Shown: positions 19,311-28,960, counted from the stretch's first letter. The stretch: DNA of 64,000 nucleotides from Streptomyces drozdowiczii (GCF_026167665.1 NZ_CP098740.1:4340001-4404000); one strand, 5' to 3'. The notes: generated by a model from the letters alone, not told the origin. Numbers and translations: made by a program.

Positions 19311-20744
19311 ATGGCAACGGCGCCCAGCGTCTCGTACTCGATGACGGTCAGGCTGGAGGTGCCCGCGAGCGGCACCGCGGTCTCCCAGCTCACCACGGCC
19401 GTGGAGTCCTCCGGCGGTTCGGTCACCGGCCTCGACGTGACCGCTTCCGGCCACGAGAAGCTGCGGATCGACGTCACGATCGCCGCCTCCTCCACCGCGC
19501 ACGCCGACGAGATCGTCGAGGGGCTGCGCGGTATCGAGGGCGTCATCCTCGGCAAGGTCTCCGACCGTACGTTCCTCATGCACCTCGGCGGCAAGATCGA
19601 GATGGCGTCCAAGCACCCCATCCGCAACCGCGACGACCTCTCGATGATCTACACCCCGGGCGTGGCCCGGGTCTGCATGGCGATCGCCGAGAACCCCGAG
19701 GACGCCCGCCGCCTCACCATCAAGCGCAACTCCGTCGCAGTCGTGACGGACGGCTCCGCGGTGCTCGGCCTCGGCAACATCGGCCCGAAGGCCGCGCTGC
19801 CCGTCATGGAGGGCAAGGCCGCTCTCTTCAAGCGCTTCGCCGGCATCGACGCGTGGCCGATCTGCCTGGACACCCAGGACACCGACGCCATCGTCGAGAT
19901 CGTCAAGGCCATCGCGCCCGGCTTCGCGGGGATCAACCTGGAGGACATCTCCGCGCCGCGCTGCTTCGAGATCGAGGCCCGGCTGCGCGAGGCCCTGGAC
20001 ATCCCGGTCTTCCACGACGACCAGCACGGCACCGCGATCGTCGTCCTGGCCTCGCTGACCAACGCGCTGCGCGTGGTGGGCAAGGCCATCGGGGACGTGC
20101 GGGTCGTCATGTCCGGCGCCGGGGCGGCCGGTACGGCCATCCTGAAGCTCCTCATCGCCGCGGGCGTCAAGCACGCCGTCGTCGCCGACATCCACGGCGT
20201 CGTGCACTCCGGCCGCGAGGACCTGCGCTCCGCCGACCCGGACTCGCCGCTGTGCTGGATCGCCGACAACACCAACCCGGAGAACATCACCGGCACCCTC
20301 AAGGAGGCCGTGGTCGGCGCCGACGTCTTCATCGGCGTCTCCGCCCCCAACGTGCTCGACGGGGACGACGTGGCGGCCATGGCGGACGGCGCGATCGTGT
20401 TCGCGCTCGCGAATCCGGACCCCGAGGTGGACCCGGCGATCGCCCGCCGCACCGCCGCCGTGGTGGCCACCGGGCGCTCCGACTTCCCGAACCAGATCAA
20501 CAACGTGCTGGTCTTCCCCGGCGTCTTCCGCGGCCTGCTCGACGCCCAGTCGCGCACCGTCAACACGGACATGATGCTCGCCGCCGCGCGCGCCCTGGCC
20601 GACGTGGTCGCCGAGGACGAGGTGAACGCGAACTACATCATCCCGTCGGTCTTCAACGACAAGGTCGCCGGAGCGGTCGCCGGGGCCGTCCGGGACGCCG
20701 CCCGGGCCGCCGGAGCCACTGTGACGGCGCCCACGTCCGTCTGA
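19311..20744 (+). CDS. Malic enzyme with N-terminal ACT domain, probably NAD-dependent
   Basis: A 477-residue enzyme that decarboxylates malate to pyruvate. Residues 5-85 form an ACT domain (SYSMTVRLEVPASGTAVSQL), likely an allosteric amino-acid sensor. The catalytic part has YTPGVARVC, NLEDISAPRCFEIE, FHDDQHGTA and the Rossmann loop MSGAGAAGTAI. The S. coelicolor protein of this layout and position (SCO2951, from memory) uses NAD. AAGGA at 19299-19303 favours ATG 19311 over ATG 19281. The gene stands alone. Confidence 0.93.
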   Translation: MATAPSVSYSMTVRLEVPASGTAVSQLTTAVESSGGSVTGLDVTASGHEKLRIDVTIAASSTAHADEIVEGLRGIEGVILGKVSDRTFLMHLGGKIEMASKHPIRNRDDLSMIYTPGVARVCMAIAENPEDARRLTIKRNSVAVVTDGSAVLGLGNIGPKAALPVMEGKAALFKRFAGIDAWPICLDTQDTDAIVEIVKAIAPGFAGINLEDISAPRCFEIEARLREALDIPVFHDDQHGTAIVVLASLTNALRVVGKAIGDVRVVMSGAGAAGTAILKLLIAAGVKHAVVADIHGVVHSGREDLRSADPDSPLCWIADNTNPENITGTLKEAVVGADVFIGVSAPNVLDGDDVAAMADGAIVFALANPDPEVDPAIARRTAAVVATGRSDFPNQINNVLVFPGVFRGLLDAQSRTVNTDMMLAAARALADVVAEDEVNANYIIPSVFNDKVAGAVAGAVRDAARAAGATVTAPTSV

Positions 20745-21095
20745 CACGGCGCGTCGCGGGTCGCGGCGCCCCAAACGCCCCTTTAGGGTGGGCGGGCGAC
20801 GCGTCCCGCAGAGCCCCGCGATGCTGCGGAAGGCTCTGGGGGAGTCGACGGGACGTCACCACGACGAGGCAGTGGTGCTGTTCGCGCGGCTCCCGGAGGG
20901 TGCCGGATTGGCTTTCCCGCCGCAGGTGGGGGCAGGATGCTTCCTCAAGGACTACGTCCAGGGGAGACCCCACAGGGCGCGAGGTCTACCGGACCCTCTC
21001 AAGGGCGGACCCGGGTACGGGGACTGTCCGAGGGCCCTGGCAGCATCGGCTTCGATCTCACGCCTCACAGGCAAGAAGAACACGGGAGTAACAAC
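20745..21095. other. Intergenic region between the malic enzyme gene and hup
   Basis: This 351-base gap has no convincing gene. The inverted CGCCCCTTTAGGGTGGGCG near 20776 may end the malic enzyme transcript. The rest is probably the promoter and leader of hup, but I could not fix a promoter by eye. Confidence 0.5.
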
Positions 21096-21377
21096 ATGAA
21101 CCGCAGTGAGCTGGTGGCCGCCCTGGCCGACCGTGCCGAGGTGACCCGCAAGGACGCCGACGCCGTGCTGGCCGCTCTCGCCGAGACCGTCGGTGAGGTC
21201 GTCGCCAAGGGCGACGAGAAGGTCACCATCCCCGGTTTCCTGACCTTCGAGCGCACCCACCGTGCCGCTCGCACCGCTCGTAACCCGCAGACCGGCGACC
21301 CGATCAACATCCCGGCCGGCTACAGCGTGAAGGTCTCCGCGGGCTCCAAGCTCAAGGAAGCCGCCAAGGGCAAGTAA
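21096..21377 (+). CDS. hupA: HU-family nucleoid protein HupA
   Basis: A 93-residue histone-like protein of standard HU length without the long Lys-rich tail of actinobacterial HupS. It starts MNRSELVAALADRA and has the DNA-binding arm around the RTARNPQTGDPINIPAG proline. It bends and compacts DNA. GGGAG lies 7 bases before ATG 21096. A strong two-way terminator follows. Confidence 0.95.
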   Translation: MNRSELVAALADRAEVTRKDADAVLAALAETVGEVVAKGDEKVTIPGFLTFERTHRAARTARNPQTGDPINIPAGYSVKVSAGSKLKEAAKGK

Positions 21378-21393
21378 GACCCCTGGGCACGAC

Positions 21394-21429
21394 GGAGGGC
21401 GGCCACCCCACCCGGGGTGGCCGCCCTCC
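21394..21429. terminator. Bidirectional terminator between hupA and murA
   Basis: A perfect 16-bp stem (21394-21409 with 21414-21429) with an ACCC loop lies between the convergent stops of hupA and murA. Confidence 0.85.
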
Positions 21430-21470
21430 GGCATTCGGCCCGTCAGCGGCCGCACAGGCCGTCCAGGCGG

Positions 21471-22811
21471 TCAGACCAGCGAGCCGCCCGGCAGCTCCAC
21501 CTTCGCGCCCAGCTTCTCCAGCTTGTCCATGAAGTTCTCGTAGCCCCGGTTGATCAGGTCGATGCCGTGCACCCGGGAGGTGCCCTGGGCCGCGAGGGCG
21601 GCGATCAGGTACGAGAAGCCGCCGCGCAGGTCCGGGATGACCAGGTCCGCGCCCTGGAGCTTCGTGGGGCCCGACACGACCGCGGAGTGCAGGAAGTTGC
21701 GCTGGCCGAAGCGGCAGTCCGAGCCGCCCAGGCACTCGCGGTAGAGCTGGATGTGCGCGCCCATCTGGTTCAGCGCGGAGGTGAAGCCGAGCCGGGACTC
21801 GTACACCGTCTCGTGGACGATGGAGAGGCCCGCGGCCTGCGTCAGCGCGACCACCAGGGGCTGCTGCCAGTCCGTCTGGAAGCCGGGGTGCACGTCCGTC
21901 TCCAGCGCGATCGCGTTGAGCGCGCCGCCCGGGTGCCAGAAGCGGATGCCCTCGTCGTCGATCTCGAAGGCGCCGCCCACCTTGCGGTAGGTGTTCAGGA
22001 ACGTCATCATCGAGCGCTGCTGGGCGCCCCGGACGTAGATGTTGCCCTCGGTCGCCAGTGCGGCGGACGCCCAGGAGGCGGCCTCCAGGCGGTCCGGGAT
22101 GGCGCGGTGGGTGTAGCCGTCGAGGCGGTCCACACCGGTGATCCGGATGGTCCGGTCGGTGTCCATCGAGATGATCGCGCCCATTTTCTGCAGGACGCAG
22201 ATCAGGTCCTCGATCTCCGGCTCCACGGCCGCGTTGGACAGCTCCGTGACGCCCTCGGCGAGCACCGCGGTCAGCAGCACCTGCTCGGTGGAGCCCACCG
22301 AGGGGTACGGCAGCCGGATCTTGGTGCCGCGCAGCCGCTGCGGGGCCTCCAGGTACTGCCCGTCCGCCCGCTTCTCGATCGTCGCGCCGAACTGGCGCAG
22401 CACGTCGAAGTGGAAGTCGATCGGCCGGCCGCCGATGTCGCAGCCGCCGAGCCCCGGGATGAACGCGTGGCCCAGGCGGTGCAGCAGCGGACCGCAGAAC
22501 AGGATCGGGATGCGCGAGGAGCCCGCGTGGGCGTCGATGTCGGCGACGTTGGCGCTCTCGACGTGCGTGGGGTCCAGGACCAGCTCGCCCGGCTCCTCAC
22601 CGGGGCGGACCGTCACGCCGTGCAGCTGGAGCAGCCCGCGCACCACGCGTACGTCGCGGATGTCGGGCACGTTGCGCAGCCGGCTGGGCCCGCTGCCGAG
22701 CAGCGCGGCGACCATCGCCTTCGGCACCAGGTTCTTGGCGCCTCGGACGCGGATCTCGCCCTCCAGCGGGGTTCCGCCGTGGACAAGCAGGACATCGTCT
22801 GTGCCGGTCAT
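21471..22811 (-). CDS. murA: UDP-N-acetylglucosamine 1-carboxyvinyltransferase MurA
   Basis: A 446-residue enzyme for the first committed step of peptidoglycan synthesis, adding enolpyruvate to UDP-GlcNAc in the cytoplasm. The KN pair (RGAKNLVPKAMVAALL) and the active-site loop GLGGCDIGGRPIDFHF are present. The loop keeps the cysteine that fosfomycin alkylates, replaced by Asp in mycobacteria. ATG 22811 starts the conserved MTGTDDVLLVHGG; the frame upstream adds an unlikely leader. The 275-base divergent gap to yqgE holds a CCCGTTCC/GGAACGGG hairpin near 22874-22894. Confidence 0.96.
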   Translation of the reverse strand: MTGTDDVLLVHGGTPLEGEIRVRGAKNLVPKAMVAALLGSGPSRLRNVPDIRDVRVVRGLLQLHGVTVRPGEEPGELVLDPTHVESANVADIDAHAGSSRIPILFCGPLLHRLGHAFIPGLGGCDIGGRPIDFHFDVLRQFGATIEKRADGQYLEAPQRLRGTKIRLPYPSVGSTEQVLLTAVLAEGVTELSNAAVEPEIEDLICVLQKMGAIISMDTDRTIRITGVDRLDGYTHRAIPDRLEAASWASAALATEGNIYVRGAQQRSMMTFLNTYRKVGGAFEIDDEGIRFWHPGGALNAIALETDVHPGFQTDWQQPLVVALTQAAGLSIVHETVYESRLGFTSALNQMGAHIQLYRECLGGSDCRFGQRNFLHSAVVSGPTKLQGADLVIPDLRGGFSYLIAALAAQGTSRVHGIDLINRGYENFMDKLEKLGAKVELPGGSLV

Positions 22812-23086
22812 GAATCTCGCGTTCCGGAGTGGTCGGGCAGGGGGCCAAACGAAAGAGTAATGGGCCCGCACCCCCGTTCCGTAGGGGAACGGGTGGTGTA
22901 CGAACGTCATGAATCCGCCACAACACGCTCTGCTGCACGGGACTTGCGGAGGGTCACCGTCCGGATCGCCGGTCCGGCCGTGCGCTCCTCGTGCACCCGT
23001 GCGCCCTGAGCTGCGCTCGGGCACCGAGCGCGACGACCGCGTCACTTGGCCCCCGCCGCGGCCCGGGATGCGGGATCATTTCTGCC

Positions 23087-23646
23087 ATGACCGAGGTGTC
23101 CTCGCTCACAGGGCGGCTGCTCGTGGCCGCGCCCGCCCTGGCGGACCCGAACTTCGACCGCGCGGTGGTGCTGCTCCTCGACCACGACGAGGAGGGCTCC
23201 CTCGGCGTGGTCCTCAACCGGCCGACCCCGGTGGGCGTCGTGGACATCCTGGCGGCCTGGGCCGGACTGACCGGTGAGCCGGAGGTCGTCTTCCAGGGCG
23301 GACCGGTCTCGCTGGACTCCGCCCTCGGGGTCGCCGTGATCCCGGGCGGCGAGGGCCCCTCGGCTGGCGCCGGGTGTACGGGGCGATCGGCCTGGTGGAC
23401 CTGGAGGCGCCGCCCGAGCTGCTGGCGGCGGCCGTGGGCTCGCTGCGGATCTTCGCGGGGTACGCGGGCTGGGGGCCGGGACAGCTGGAGCGCGAGCTGT
23501 CCGAGGGCGCCTGGTACGTGGTGGAATCGGAGCCCGGTGACGTGTCCTCGCCACGCCCGGAGGGCCTGTGGCGTGCGGTCCTGCGCCGGCAGCGCAGCGA
23601 ACTGGCCATGATCGCCACGTATCCGGACGACCCTTCGCTGAACTGA
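23087..23646 (+). CDS. YqgE/AlgH family protein (apparent one-base frameshift)
   Basis: An approximately 186-residue protein of the UPF0301 family, function unknown. The N-terminal half starts at ATG 23087 (MTEVSSLTGRLLVAAP) and includes FQGGPVSLDSALGV. The C-terminal half (YGAIGLVDLEAPPELLAAAV to YPDDPSLN) lies in another frame. One extra C in CCCC 23356-23359 restores GEGPLGWRRVYGAIG, a normal family join. Both halves are well conserved, so a sequence error is more likely than a pseudogene. Confidence 0.88.
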
Positions 23647-23675
23647 TGTCCCGTTCTTCAGTACGCTTGGCGGTT

Positions 23676-23963
23676 ATGAGCACTCTTGAGCCCGAGCGCG
23701 GGGCAGGTACCGGAACCCTCGTGGAGCCGACGCCGCAGGTGTCGAACGGCGACGGCGACCACGAGCGCTACGCCCATTACGTCCAGAAGGACAAGATCAT
23801 GGCGAGCGCCCTGGAGGGCACCCCCGTGGTCGCACTGTGCGGCAAGGTCTGGGTACCGGGGCGCGACCCCAAGAAGTACCCGGTCTGCCCGATGTGCAAG
23901 GAGATCTACGAGTCCATGGGCGCCGGCGGCGACAAGGGCAAGGGCGGCAAGGACAAGAAGTAG
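23676..23963 (+). CDS. DUF3039 small protein
   Basis: A 95-residue actinobacterial protein with the core HERYAHYVQKDKIMASALEG, then ALCGKVWVP and PVCPMCKE, whose three cysteines may bind zinc. The C-terminus is Gly/Lys-rich. It starts 30 bases after yqgE, so co-transcription is possible. Its function is unknown. Confidence 0.9.
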   Translation: MSTLEPERGAGTGTLVEPTPQVSNGDGDHERYAHYVQKDKIMASALEGTPVVALCGKVWVPGRDPKKYPVCPMCKEIYESMGAGGDKGKGGKDKK

Positions 23964-23998
23964 CGGCCACCGGTACGGCCCGCAGCTGAAGGTCCGGG

Positions 23999-24036
23999 AG
24001 ACCCCCGGGGCGCGCACCCGCGTGCCCCGGGGGTCT
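23999..24036 (+). terminator. Terminator after the DUF3039 gene
   Basis: A 17-bp stem (23999-24015 with 24020-24036, one G-U pair) is followed directly by T bases (TCTTTCG), an intrinsic-type signal. Confidence 0.85.
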
Positions 24037-24075
24037 TTCGCGTGCCGTTGCACGGGCTGCTCCGCCAGGTCACGG

Positions 24076-24102
24076 AGTGGTGCAGACGTGGTGCAGACCA
24101 CT
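24076..24102 (+). promoter_or_regulatory. DasR-type operator (dre) in an 11-bp tandem repeat
   Basis: CGTGGTGCAGACCACT (24087-24102) matches the dre consensus ACTGGTCTAGACCACT at 12 of 16 positions. The unit GTGGTGCAGAC occurs twice in tandem (24077-24087, 24088-24098), one helical turn apart. The site abuts the predicted -35, so a bound GntR-family repressor would block RNA polymerase. DasR releases DNA on binding glucosamine-6-phosphate, and the operon ends with a hexosaminidase gene. Confidence 0.72.
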
Positions 24103-24130
24103 TGTCGCCGCCCCCAACCCCACCTACTCT
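24102..24130 (+). promoter_or_regulatory. Predicted promoter of the amino-sugar ABC transporter operon
   Basis: TTGTCG (24102-24107), a 17-bp spacer and TACTCT (24125-24130) form a good HrdB-type promoter. Transcription would begin near 24137, giving a leader of about 60 bases. The dre site ends at the first -35 base. Confidence 0.55.
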
Positions 24131-24197
24131 CCTGCCTGTTGTGCAGAACGAAACGTACGTTGCGTATGCTGCAACGCTGACCGGTAGGGGTTCCCGG

Positions 24198-25502
24198 ATG
24201 AAGTTCTCTGCCCGAATCGCCGCCCCGGCCGCGGCGCTCGTCCTGGCGGGCCTCACCGCCACCGCCTGCGCGCCGCAGACCTCCGACACCGGAGCCGAGG
24301 GCGACGAGAAGACCGGCACGCTGCGGGTCTGGCTGTTCCAGGAGGTCGGCAACAAGCCGAAGGAGAAGGTGGTCGACACCGCGGTCGCCGCCTTCAGGAA
24401 GGCCCACGAGGGCGCGAAGGTCGAGATCGAGTACATCCCGGTCGAGACCCGCGCCCAGCGCGTCAAGGCCGCCTTCAACGACCCGAAGAGCGCCCCCGAC
24501 CTCATCGAGTACGGCAACACCGACACCGCCGGTTACGTGAAGGACGGCGGGCTCGCCGACATCACCTCCGAGTTCGGTGCCTGGGCCGACGCCGAGGACA
24601 CCGACCCGGCCGCCAAGCAGTCCGTCACGGTCGACGGCAAGGTCTACGGGGCCCCGCTCTTCGTCGGCGTACGCGCGCTCTACTACCGCACCGACGTCTT
24701 CGCGGACCTGGGCATCCAGCCGCCCAAGTCCCAGGCCGAACTGATCTCCACCGCGAAGAAGATCCACCAGAAGAAGCCGGACCTCTACGGGCTCGCCGTC
24801 GGCGGCGCCTACACCTACGGCGCGATGCCGTTCATCTGGGCCAACGGCGGCGAACTGGCCGACCGGGACGGCTCCTCGTACACGTCGGCCATCAACAGCG
24901 CGAAGGCCCGCAAGGGCATCGAGGCGTACACCTCGCTCTTCGGCGCCGACAACTGCCCGCCCGCCAAGTGCGCGGCCATGGGCGGCAACGCGACCGTCAC
25001 CGCCTTCGCCTCCGGCAAGGCCGCCATGGCCATCGGCGGCGACTTCAGCCACACGGCCGTCGAGGCCGGAAGCGTCAAGGGCAAGTACGCCGTCGTCCCG
25101 CTGCCCGGCGTCGCAGAGGGCTCCATAGCCCCCGCCTTCGCGGGCGGCAACAACATCGGCGTGCTGAAGAGCAGCGGCCACCGCACCCTCGCCGTAGACC
25201 TGATGAAGGAGCTGACCGGCAAGGCGTCCCAGGCCCGCATGTTCGACGCGATGGGCTTCCTGCCGACCTACACCGACGTCCGCGCCGCCGCCGCGAAGCG
25301 CGAGCCGTTCGTCGAGCCCTTCGTCAAGACGCTCGGCGCCGGAGCCAAGTTCGTGCCCGCCTCCCCGGCCTGGGGGCAGATCGACTCCTCGCTGATCCTG
25401 CCCACCATGTTCCAGGAGATCGTCAGCGGCCGTAAGGACGTGGCGAAGGCGGCCGACGACGCCGCGAAGAAGATGGACGCGGCGTTCGCCGACGCGGGCT
25501 GA
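24198..25502 (+). CDS. Sugar ABC transporter substrate-binding lipoprotein (amino-sugar type)
   Basis: A 434-residue extracellular solute-binding protein (family 1, MalE-like). The signal peptide ends in a lipobox (LTATAC, Cys lipidated), followed by a mature domain with RVWLFQEVGN, APDLIEYGN and PLFVGVRALYYRTDVF. It captures an oligosaccharide and delivers it to the two permeases next to it. The dre operator and downstream GH20 gene suggest N-acetylglucosamine oligomers or other hexosaminides. ATG 24198 is the only start giving a proper signal peptide. No ATPase gene is present; a shared MsiK-type ATPase is expected. Confidence 0.9.
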   Translation: MKFSARIAAPAAALVLAGLTATACAPQTSDTGAEGDEKTGTLRVWLFQEVGNKPKEKVVDTAVAAFRKAHEGAKVEIEYIPVETRAQRVKAAFNDPKSAPDLIEYGNTDTAGYVKDGGLADITSEFGAWADAEDTDPAAKQSVTVDGKVYGAPLFVGVRALYYRTDVFADLGIQPPKSQAELISTAKKIHQKKPDLYGLAVGGAYTYGAMPFIWANGGELADRDGSSYTSAINSAKARKGIEAYTSLFGADNCPPAKCAAMGGNATVTAFASGKAAMAIGGDFSHTAVEAGSVKGKYAVVPLPGVAEGSIAPAFAGGNNIGVLKSSGHRTLAVDLMKELTGKASQARMFDAMGFLPTYTDVRAAAAKREPFVEPFVKTLGAGAKFVPASPAWGQIDSSLILPTMFQEIVSGRKDVAKAADDAAKKMDAAFADAG

Positions 25503-25504
25503 CC

Positions 25505-26458
25505 ATGACCGCGAACAGCACGGCGTACAAGACACGCCCCGCCCCCGCATCCGCCCCGCGCCGCCGGTCCGCGTCCCCGGCACGGCGGCCGGGCTGGACG
25601 CCCTGGCTCTATCTGCTGCCCGCGCTCGTCCTGCTCGGCGGGCTGCTGGTCTACCCGATCTACCAGCTCGGCCTGATCTCCTTCCTGGAGTACACCCAGG
25701 CGCAGGTCAGCGGCGGCGAACCGGCCACCTTCCAGGGGTTCGGCAACTACACCGCCCTCTTCGGGGACGGCCAGTTCTGGCAGGTCCTCCTCGCCACCGT
25801 GGTCTTCGCCGCCGCCTGCGTCCTGGCCACCCTGCTGGTCGGCTGCGCGCTGGCCGTCCTGCTGACCCGGATACGGGCCGTGCCCCGGCTCGCCCTCATG
25901 CTCGCCGCGCTCGGCGCCTGGGCGACGCCCGCGATCACCGGGTCGACCGTCTGGGTCTTCCTCTTCGACGCCGACTTCGGCCCGGTCAACCGGGTCCTGG
26001 GGCTCGGTGACCACTCGTGGACGTGCGGGCGCTACAGCGCCTTCACGCTGGTGCTCCTCGAAGTCCTCTGGTGCTCGTTCCCGTTCGTGATGGTCACGGT
26101 GTACGCGGGCATCCGGGCGATCCCCACCGAGGTGCTCGAAGCAGCCGCGCTGGACGGGGCCTCGCAGTGGCGGACCTGGCGTTCCGTCACCGCGCCGATG
26201 CTGCGGCCGATCCTGACCGTCGTCACCATCCAGTCGGTCATCTGGGACTTCAAGGTGTTCACCCAGATCTACGTCATGACCAACGGCGGCGGGATCGCCG
26301 GACAGAACCTGGTGCTCAACGTGTACGCGTACCAGAAGGCGTTCGCCTCCTCGCAGTACAGCCTCGGCTCCGCGATCGGCGTCGTGATGCTGCTGATCCT
26401 GCTCGCCGTGACGCTGGTCCACCTGCGCCTCGTACGCCGTCAGGGGGAGGAACTGTGA
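25505..26458 (+). CDS. Sugar ABC transporter permease, MalF-type
   Basis: A 317-residue membrane protein with a basic N-terminus and six helices. The EAA coupling loop is EVLEAAALDGASQWRTW. ATG 25505 follows the binding-protein stop by 2 bases. Its stop overlaps the next permease start (GTGA, 26455-26458), so the two subunits are translationally coupled. Confidence 0.93.
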   Translation: MTANSTAYKTRPAPASAPRRRSASPARRPGWTPWLYLLPALVLLGGLLVYPIYQLGLISFLEYTQAQVSGGEPATFQGFGNYTALFGDGQFWQVLLATVVFAAACVLATLLVGCALAVLLTRIRAVPRLALMLAALGAWATPAITGSTVWVFLFDADFGPVNRVLGLGDHSWTCGRYSAFTLVLLEVLWCSFPFVMVTVYAGIRAIPTEVLEAAALDGASQWRTWRSVTAPMLRPILTVVTIQSVIWDFKVFTQIYVMTNGGGIAGQNLVLNVYAYQKAFASSQYSLGSAIGVVMLLILLAVTLVHLRLVRRQGEEL

Positions 26459-27303
26459 GGCTGTCCGCCCGCTCGCTCGTCCACCGGCCCGGCCGGTTCG
26501 CCGCCGAGGCTGCCGCGCTGCTCATCGCCGCCGCCGTCGCCTTCCCGCTGTACTGGATGGTGCTCTCCGCCCTCAAACCGGCGGGCGAGGTCCAGTCGAC
26601 GCACCCCAGGCCCTGGACCCTGTCACCGTCCCTGGACTCCTTCCGGCGGGTCTTCCAGCAGCAGGACTTCGGGCGCTACTTCCTCAACAGCCTGCTCGTG
26701 GCCGGGACGGTCGTGGTCGCCTCCGCGCTCATCGCGTTCCTGGCGGCCACGGCGGTCACCCGGTTCCGGTTCCGCTTCCGGACCACGCTGCTGATCATGT
26801 TCCTGGTCGCGCAGATGGTGCCGGTCGAGGCGCTGACGATCCCGCTGTTCTTCCTGATGCGGGACTTCGGCCAGCTGAACACGCTGGGCTCGCTGATCCT
26901 GCCGCACCTGGCGTTCTCGCTGCCGTTCGCGATCTGGATGCTGCGGGGCTTCGTACGGGCCGTGCCGGACGCGCTTGAGGAGGCCGCGTACATCGACGGG
27001 GCGAGCCGCACCCGCTTCCTGTGGCAGATCCTCTTCCCGCTGGTCTTCCCCGGCCTGGTGGCGACGAGCGTCTTCTCGTTCATCTCCACCTGGAACGACT
27101 TCCTCTTCGCGAAGTCGTTCATCATCAGCGACACCTCCCAGTCGACGCTCCCGATGGCGCTGCTGGTCTTCTTCAAACCCGACGAGAACGACTGGGGCGG
27201 GATCATGGCAGCCTCGACGGTGATGACCGTGCCCGTGCTGGTCTTCTTCGTACTCGTACAGCGACGCCTGGTCTCCGGACTCGGCGGAGCGGTTAAGGAC
27301 TGA
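26455..27303 (+). CDS. Sugar ABC transporter permease, MalG-type
   Basis: A 282-residue inner-membrane partner of the preceding permease with six helices and the EAA loop DALEEAAYIDGASRTRF. GTG 26455 overlaps the upstream TGA, and AGGGGGAGG at 26442-26450 is the ribosome site. The hexosaminidase gene starts 4 bases after its stop. Confidence 0.93.
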   Translation: MRLSARSLVHRPGRFAAEAAALLIAAAVAFPLYWMVLSALKPAGEVQSTHPRPWTLSPSLDSFRRVFQQQDFGRYFLNSLLVAGTVVVASALIAFLAATAVTRFRFRFRTTLLIMFLVAQMVPVEALTIPLFFLMRDFGQLNTLGSLILPHLAFSLPFAIWMLRGFVRAVPDALEEAAYIDGASRTRFLWQILFPLVFPGLVATSVFSFISTWNDFLFAKSFIISDTSQSTLPMALLVFFKPDENDWGGIMAASTVMTVPVLVFFVLVQRRLVSGLGGAVKD

Positions 27304-27307
27304 CGTC

Positions 27308-28938
27308 ATGAACATGGATCTGATCCCGGCCCCCGCGCGCGCCGGTGACCAGGGGCGCTGCGGATTCCTGCTGGACGAGTCCACCACCGTCGCGGCGGCT
27401 CCCGGCACCGAGACCACCGAACGCTGGCTGCGCGCCACCCTCGGCGCGGCCTTCGGCGTGCCGCTCGCACCGGGCGCCGAGGGCGCGCGGCGGTCCATCC
27501 GGCTGCGCATCGACGAGACCCTGCCCGCCGAGGGCTACCGGCTCACCACCCTGCCCGACGAGAGCGTCGCCATCACCGGCGGCAGCCCCGCCGGGGTGTT
27601 CTGGGGCGCCCAGACCCTGCGTCAGCTGCTGGGCCCGCGGGCCTTCCGGAAGGCGCCGACGGACGGCGGCACGGCAGCCTTCGGGTTCACCGACATCGAG
27701 GACGCGCCCCGCTTCGGCTGGCGCGGCCTGATGCTCGACGTGGCACGGCACTTCATGCCCAAGGACGACGTCCTGCGCTACCTCGACCTGCTCGCCGCGC
27801 ACAAGCTGAACGTCTTCCACTTCCACCTCAGCGACGACCAGGGCTGGCGCGTCGAGATCAAGCGGTACCCGCGCCTCACCGAGATCGGCGCCTGGCGCCC
27901 CCGTACCAAGTACGGACACCGGGCCTCCGAGCTGTGGGACGAGACCCCGCACGGCGGTTACTACACCCAGGACGACATCCGCGAGATCGTCGCCTACGCC
28001 GCCGCCCGGCACATCCGGGTCGTCCCCGAGATCGACATCCCCGGCCACTCGCAGGCCGCGATCAGCGCCTACCCGGAGCTGGGCAACACCGACGTCATCG
28101 ACACCTCGGCGCTCGGCGTCTGGGACAACTGGGGCGTCACACCGAACGTCCTGGCCCCCACCGACCACGTCCTGCGGTTCTACGAGGGCGTCTTCGAGGA
28201 ACTCCTCGACCTCTTCCCGCCGGAGACCTCGCCGTTCGTCCACGTCGGCGGCGACGAGTGCCCCAAGGACCAGTGGAAGCAGTCGCCCGCCGCGCAGGCC
28301 CGCATCAAGGAACTCGGGCTTGCCGACGAGGACGAGCTCCAGTCCTGGTTCATCCGCCACTTCGACACCTGGCTCACCGCGCGAGGCCGCCGCCTCATCG
28401 GCTGGGACGAGATCCTGGAGGGCGGCCTCGCCCCCGGCGCCGCCGTCTCCTCCTGGCGGGGTTACGCGGGCGGCATCGCGGCCGCCGAGGCCGGGCACGA
28501 CGTGGTCATGTGCCCGGAGCAGCAGGTTTATCTGGACCACCGTCAGGACGGCGGCCCCGACGAGCCGATGCCCATCGGGTACGTCCGCACCCTGGAGGAC
28601 GTCTACCGCTTCGAACCCGTTCCGCCGTCCCTGGGCGAGGAGGCGGCACGGCACGTCCTCGGCACCCAGGCCAACGCCTGGTCCGAGGTCATGCAGAACC
28701 GGGCCCGCGTGGACTACCAGGTCTTCCCCCGCCTCGCCGCCTTCGCCGAGGTCGCCTGGTCCGCCCTGCCCGCCCCGGACGAACGGGACTTCGCCGGTTT
28801 CGAGCGCCGCATGACCGCCCACTACGCCCGACTCGACGCCCTCGGCGTCGGCTACCGGCCGCCGTCCGGACCGCTGCCCTGGCAGCAGCGCCCCGGCGTC
28901 CTCGGACGCCCGATCGAGGGGGCACCCCGAACGTGTGA
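27308..28938 (+). CDS. Beta-N-acetylhexosaminidase, GH20 (one-base shift at the very end)
   Basis: An approximately 543-residue glycosidase releasing terminal GlcNAc/GalNAc. An N-terminal GH20b domain precedes the catalytic barrel with FHFHLSDDQGWR, PEIDIPGHS and the catalytic pair HVGGDE. No signal peptide is visible, so it probably works in the cytoplasm on sugars imported by the three upstream gene products. As sequenced the frame reads on to 29104 through a terminator. One extra C in CCCC 28925-28928 gives the natural end GAPPNV and TGA at 28936-28938. Confidence 0.92.
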
Positions 28939-28960
28939 GCCCGGCCCCAACCCGCTCTCC

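Noticed and set aside
18943..19317. Small minus-strand ORF in the helD-malic enzyme gap
   Set aside because: Its codons lack the third-position G/C bias and it crosses the hairpins of the predicted RNA; no ribosome site is seen.
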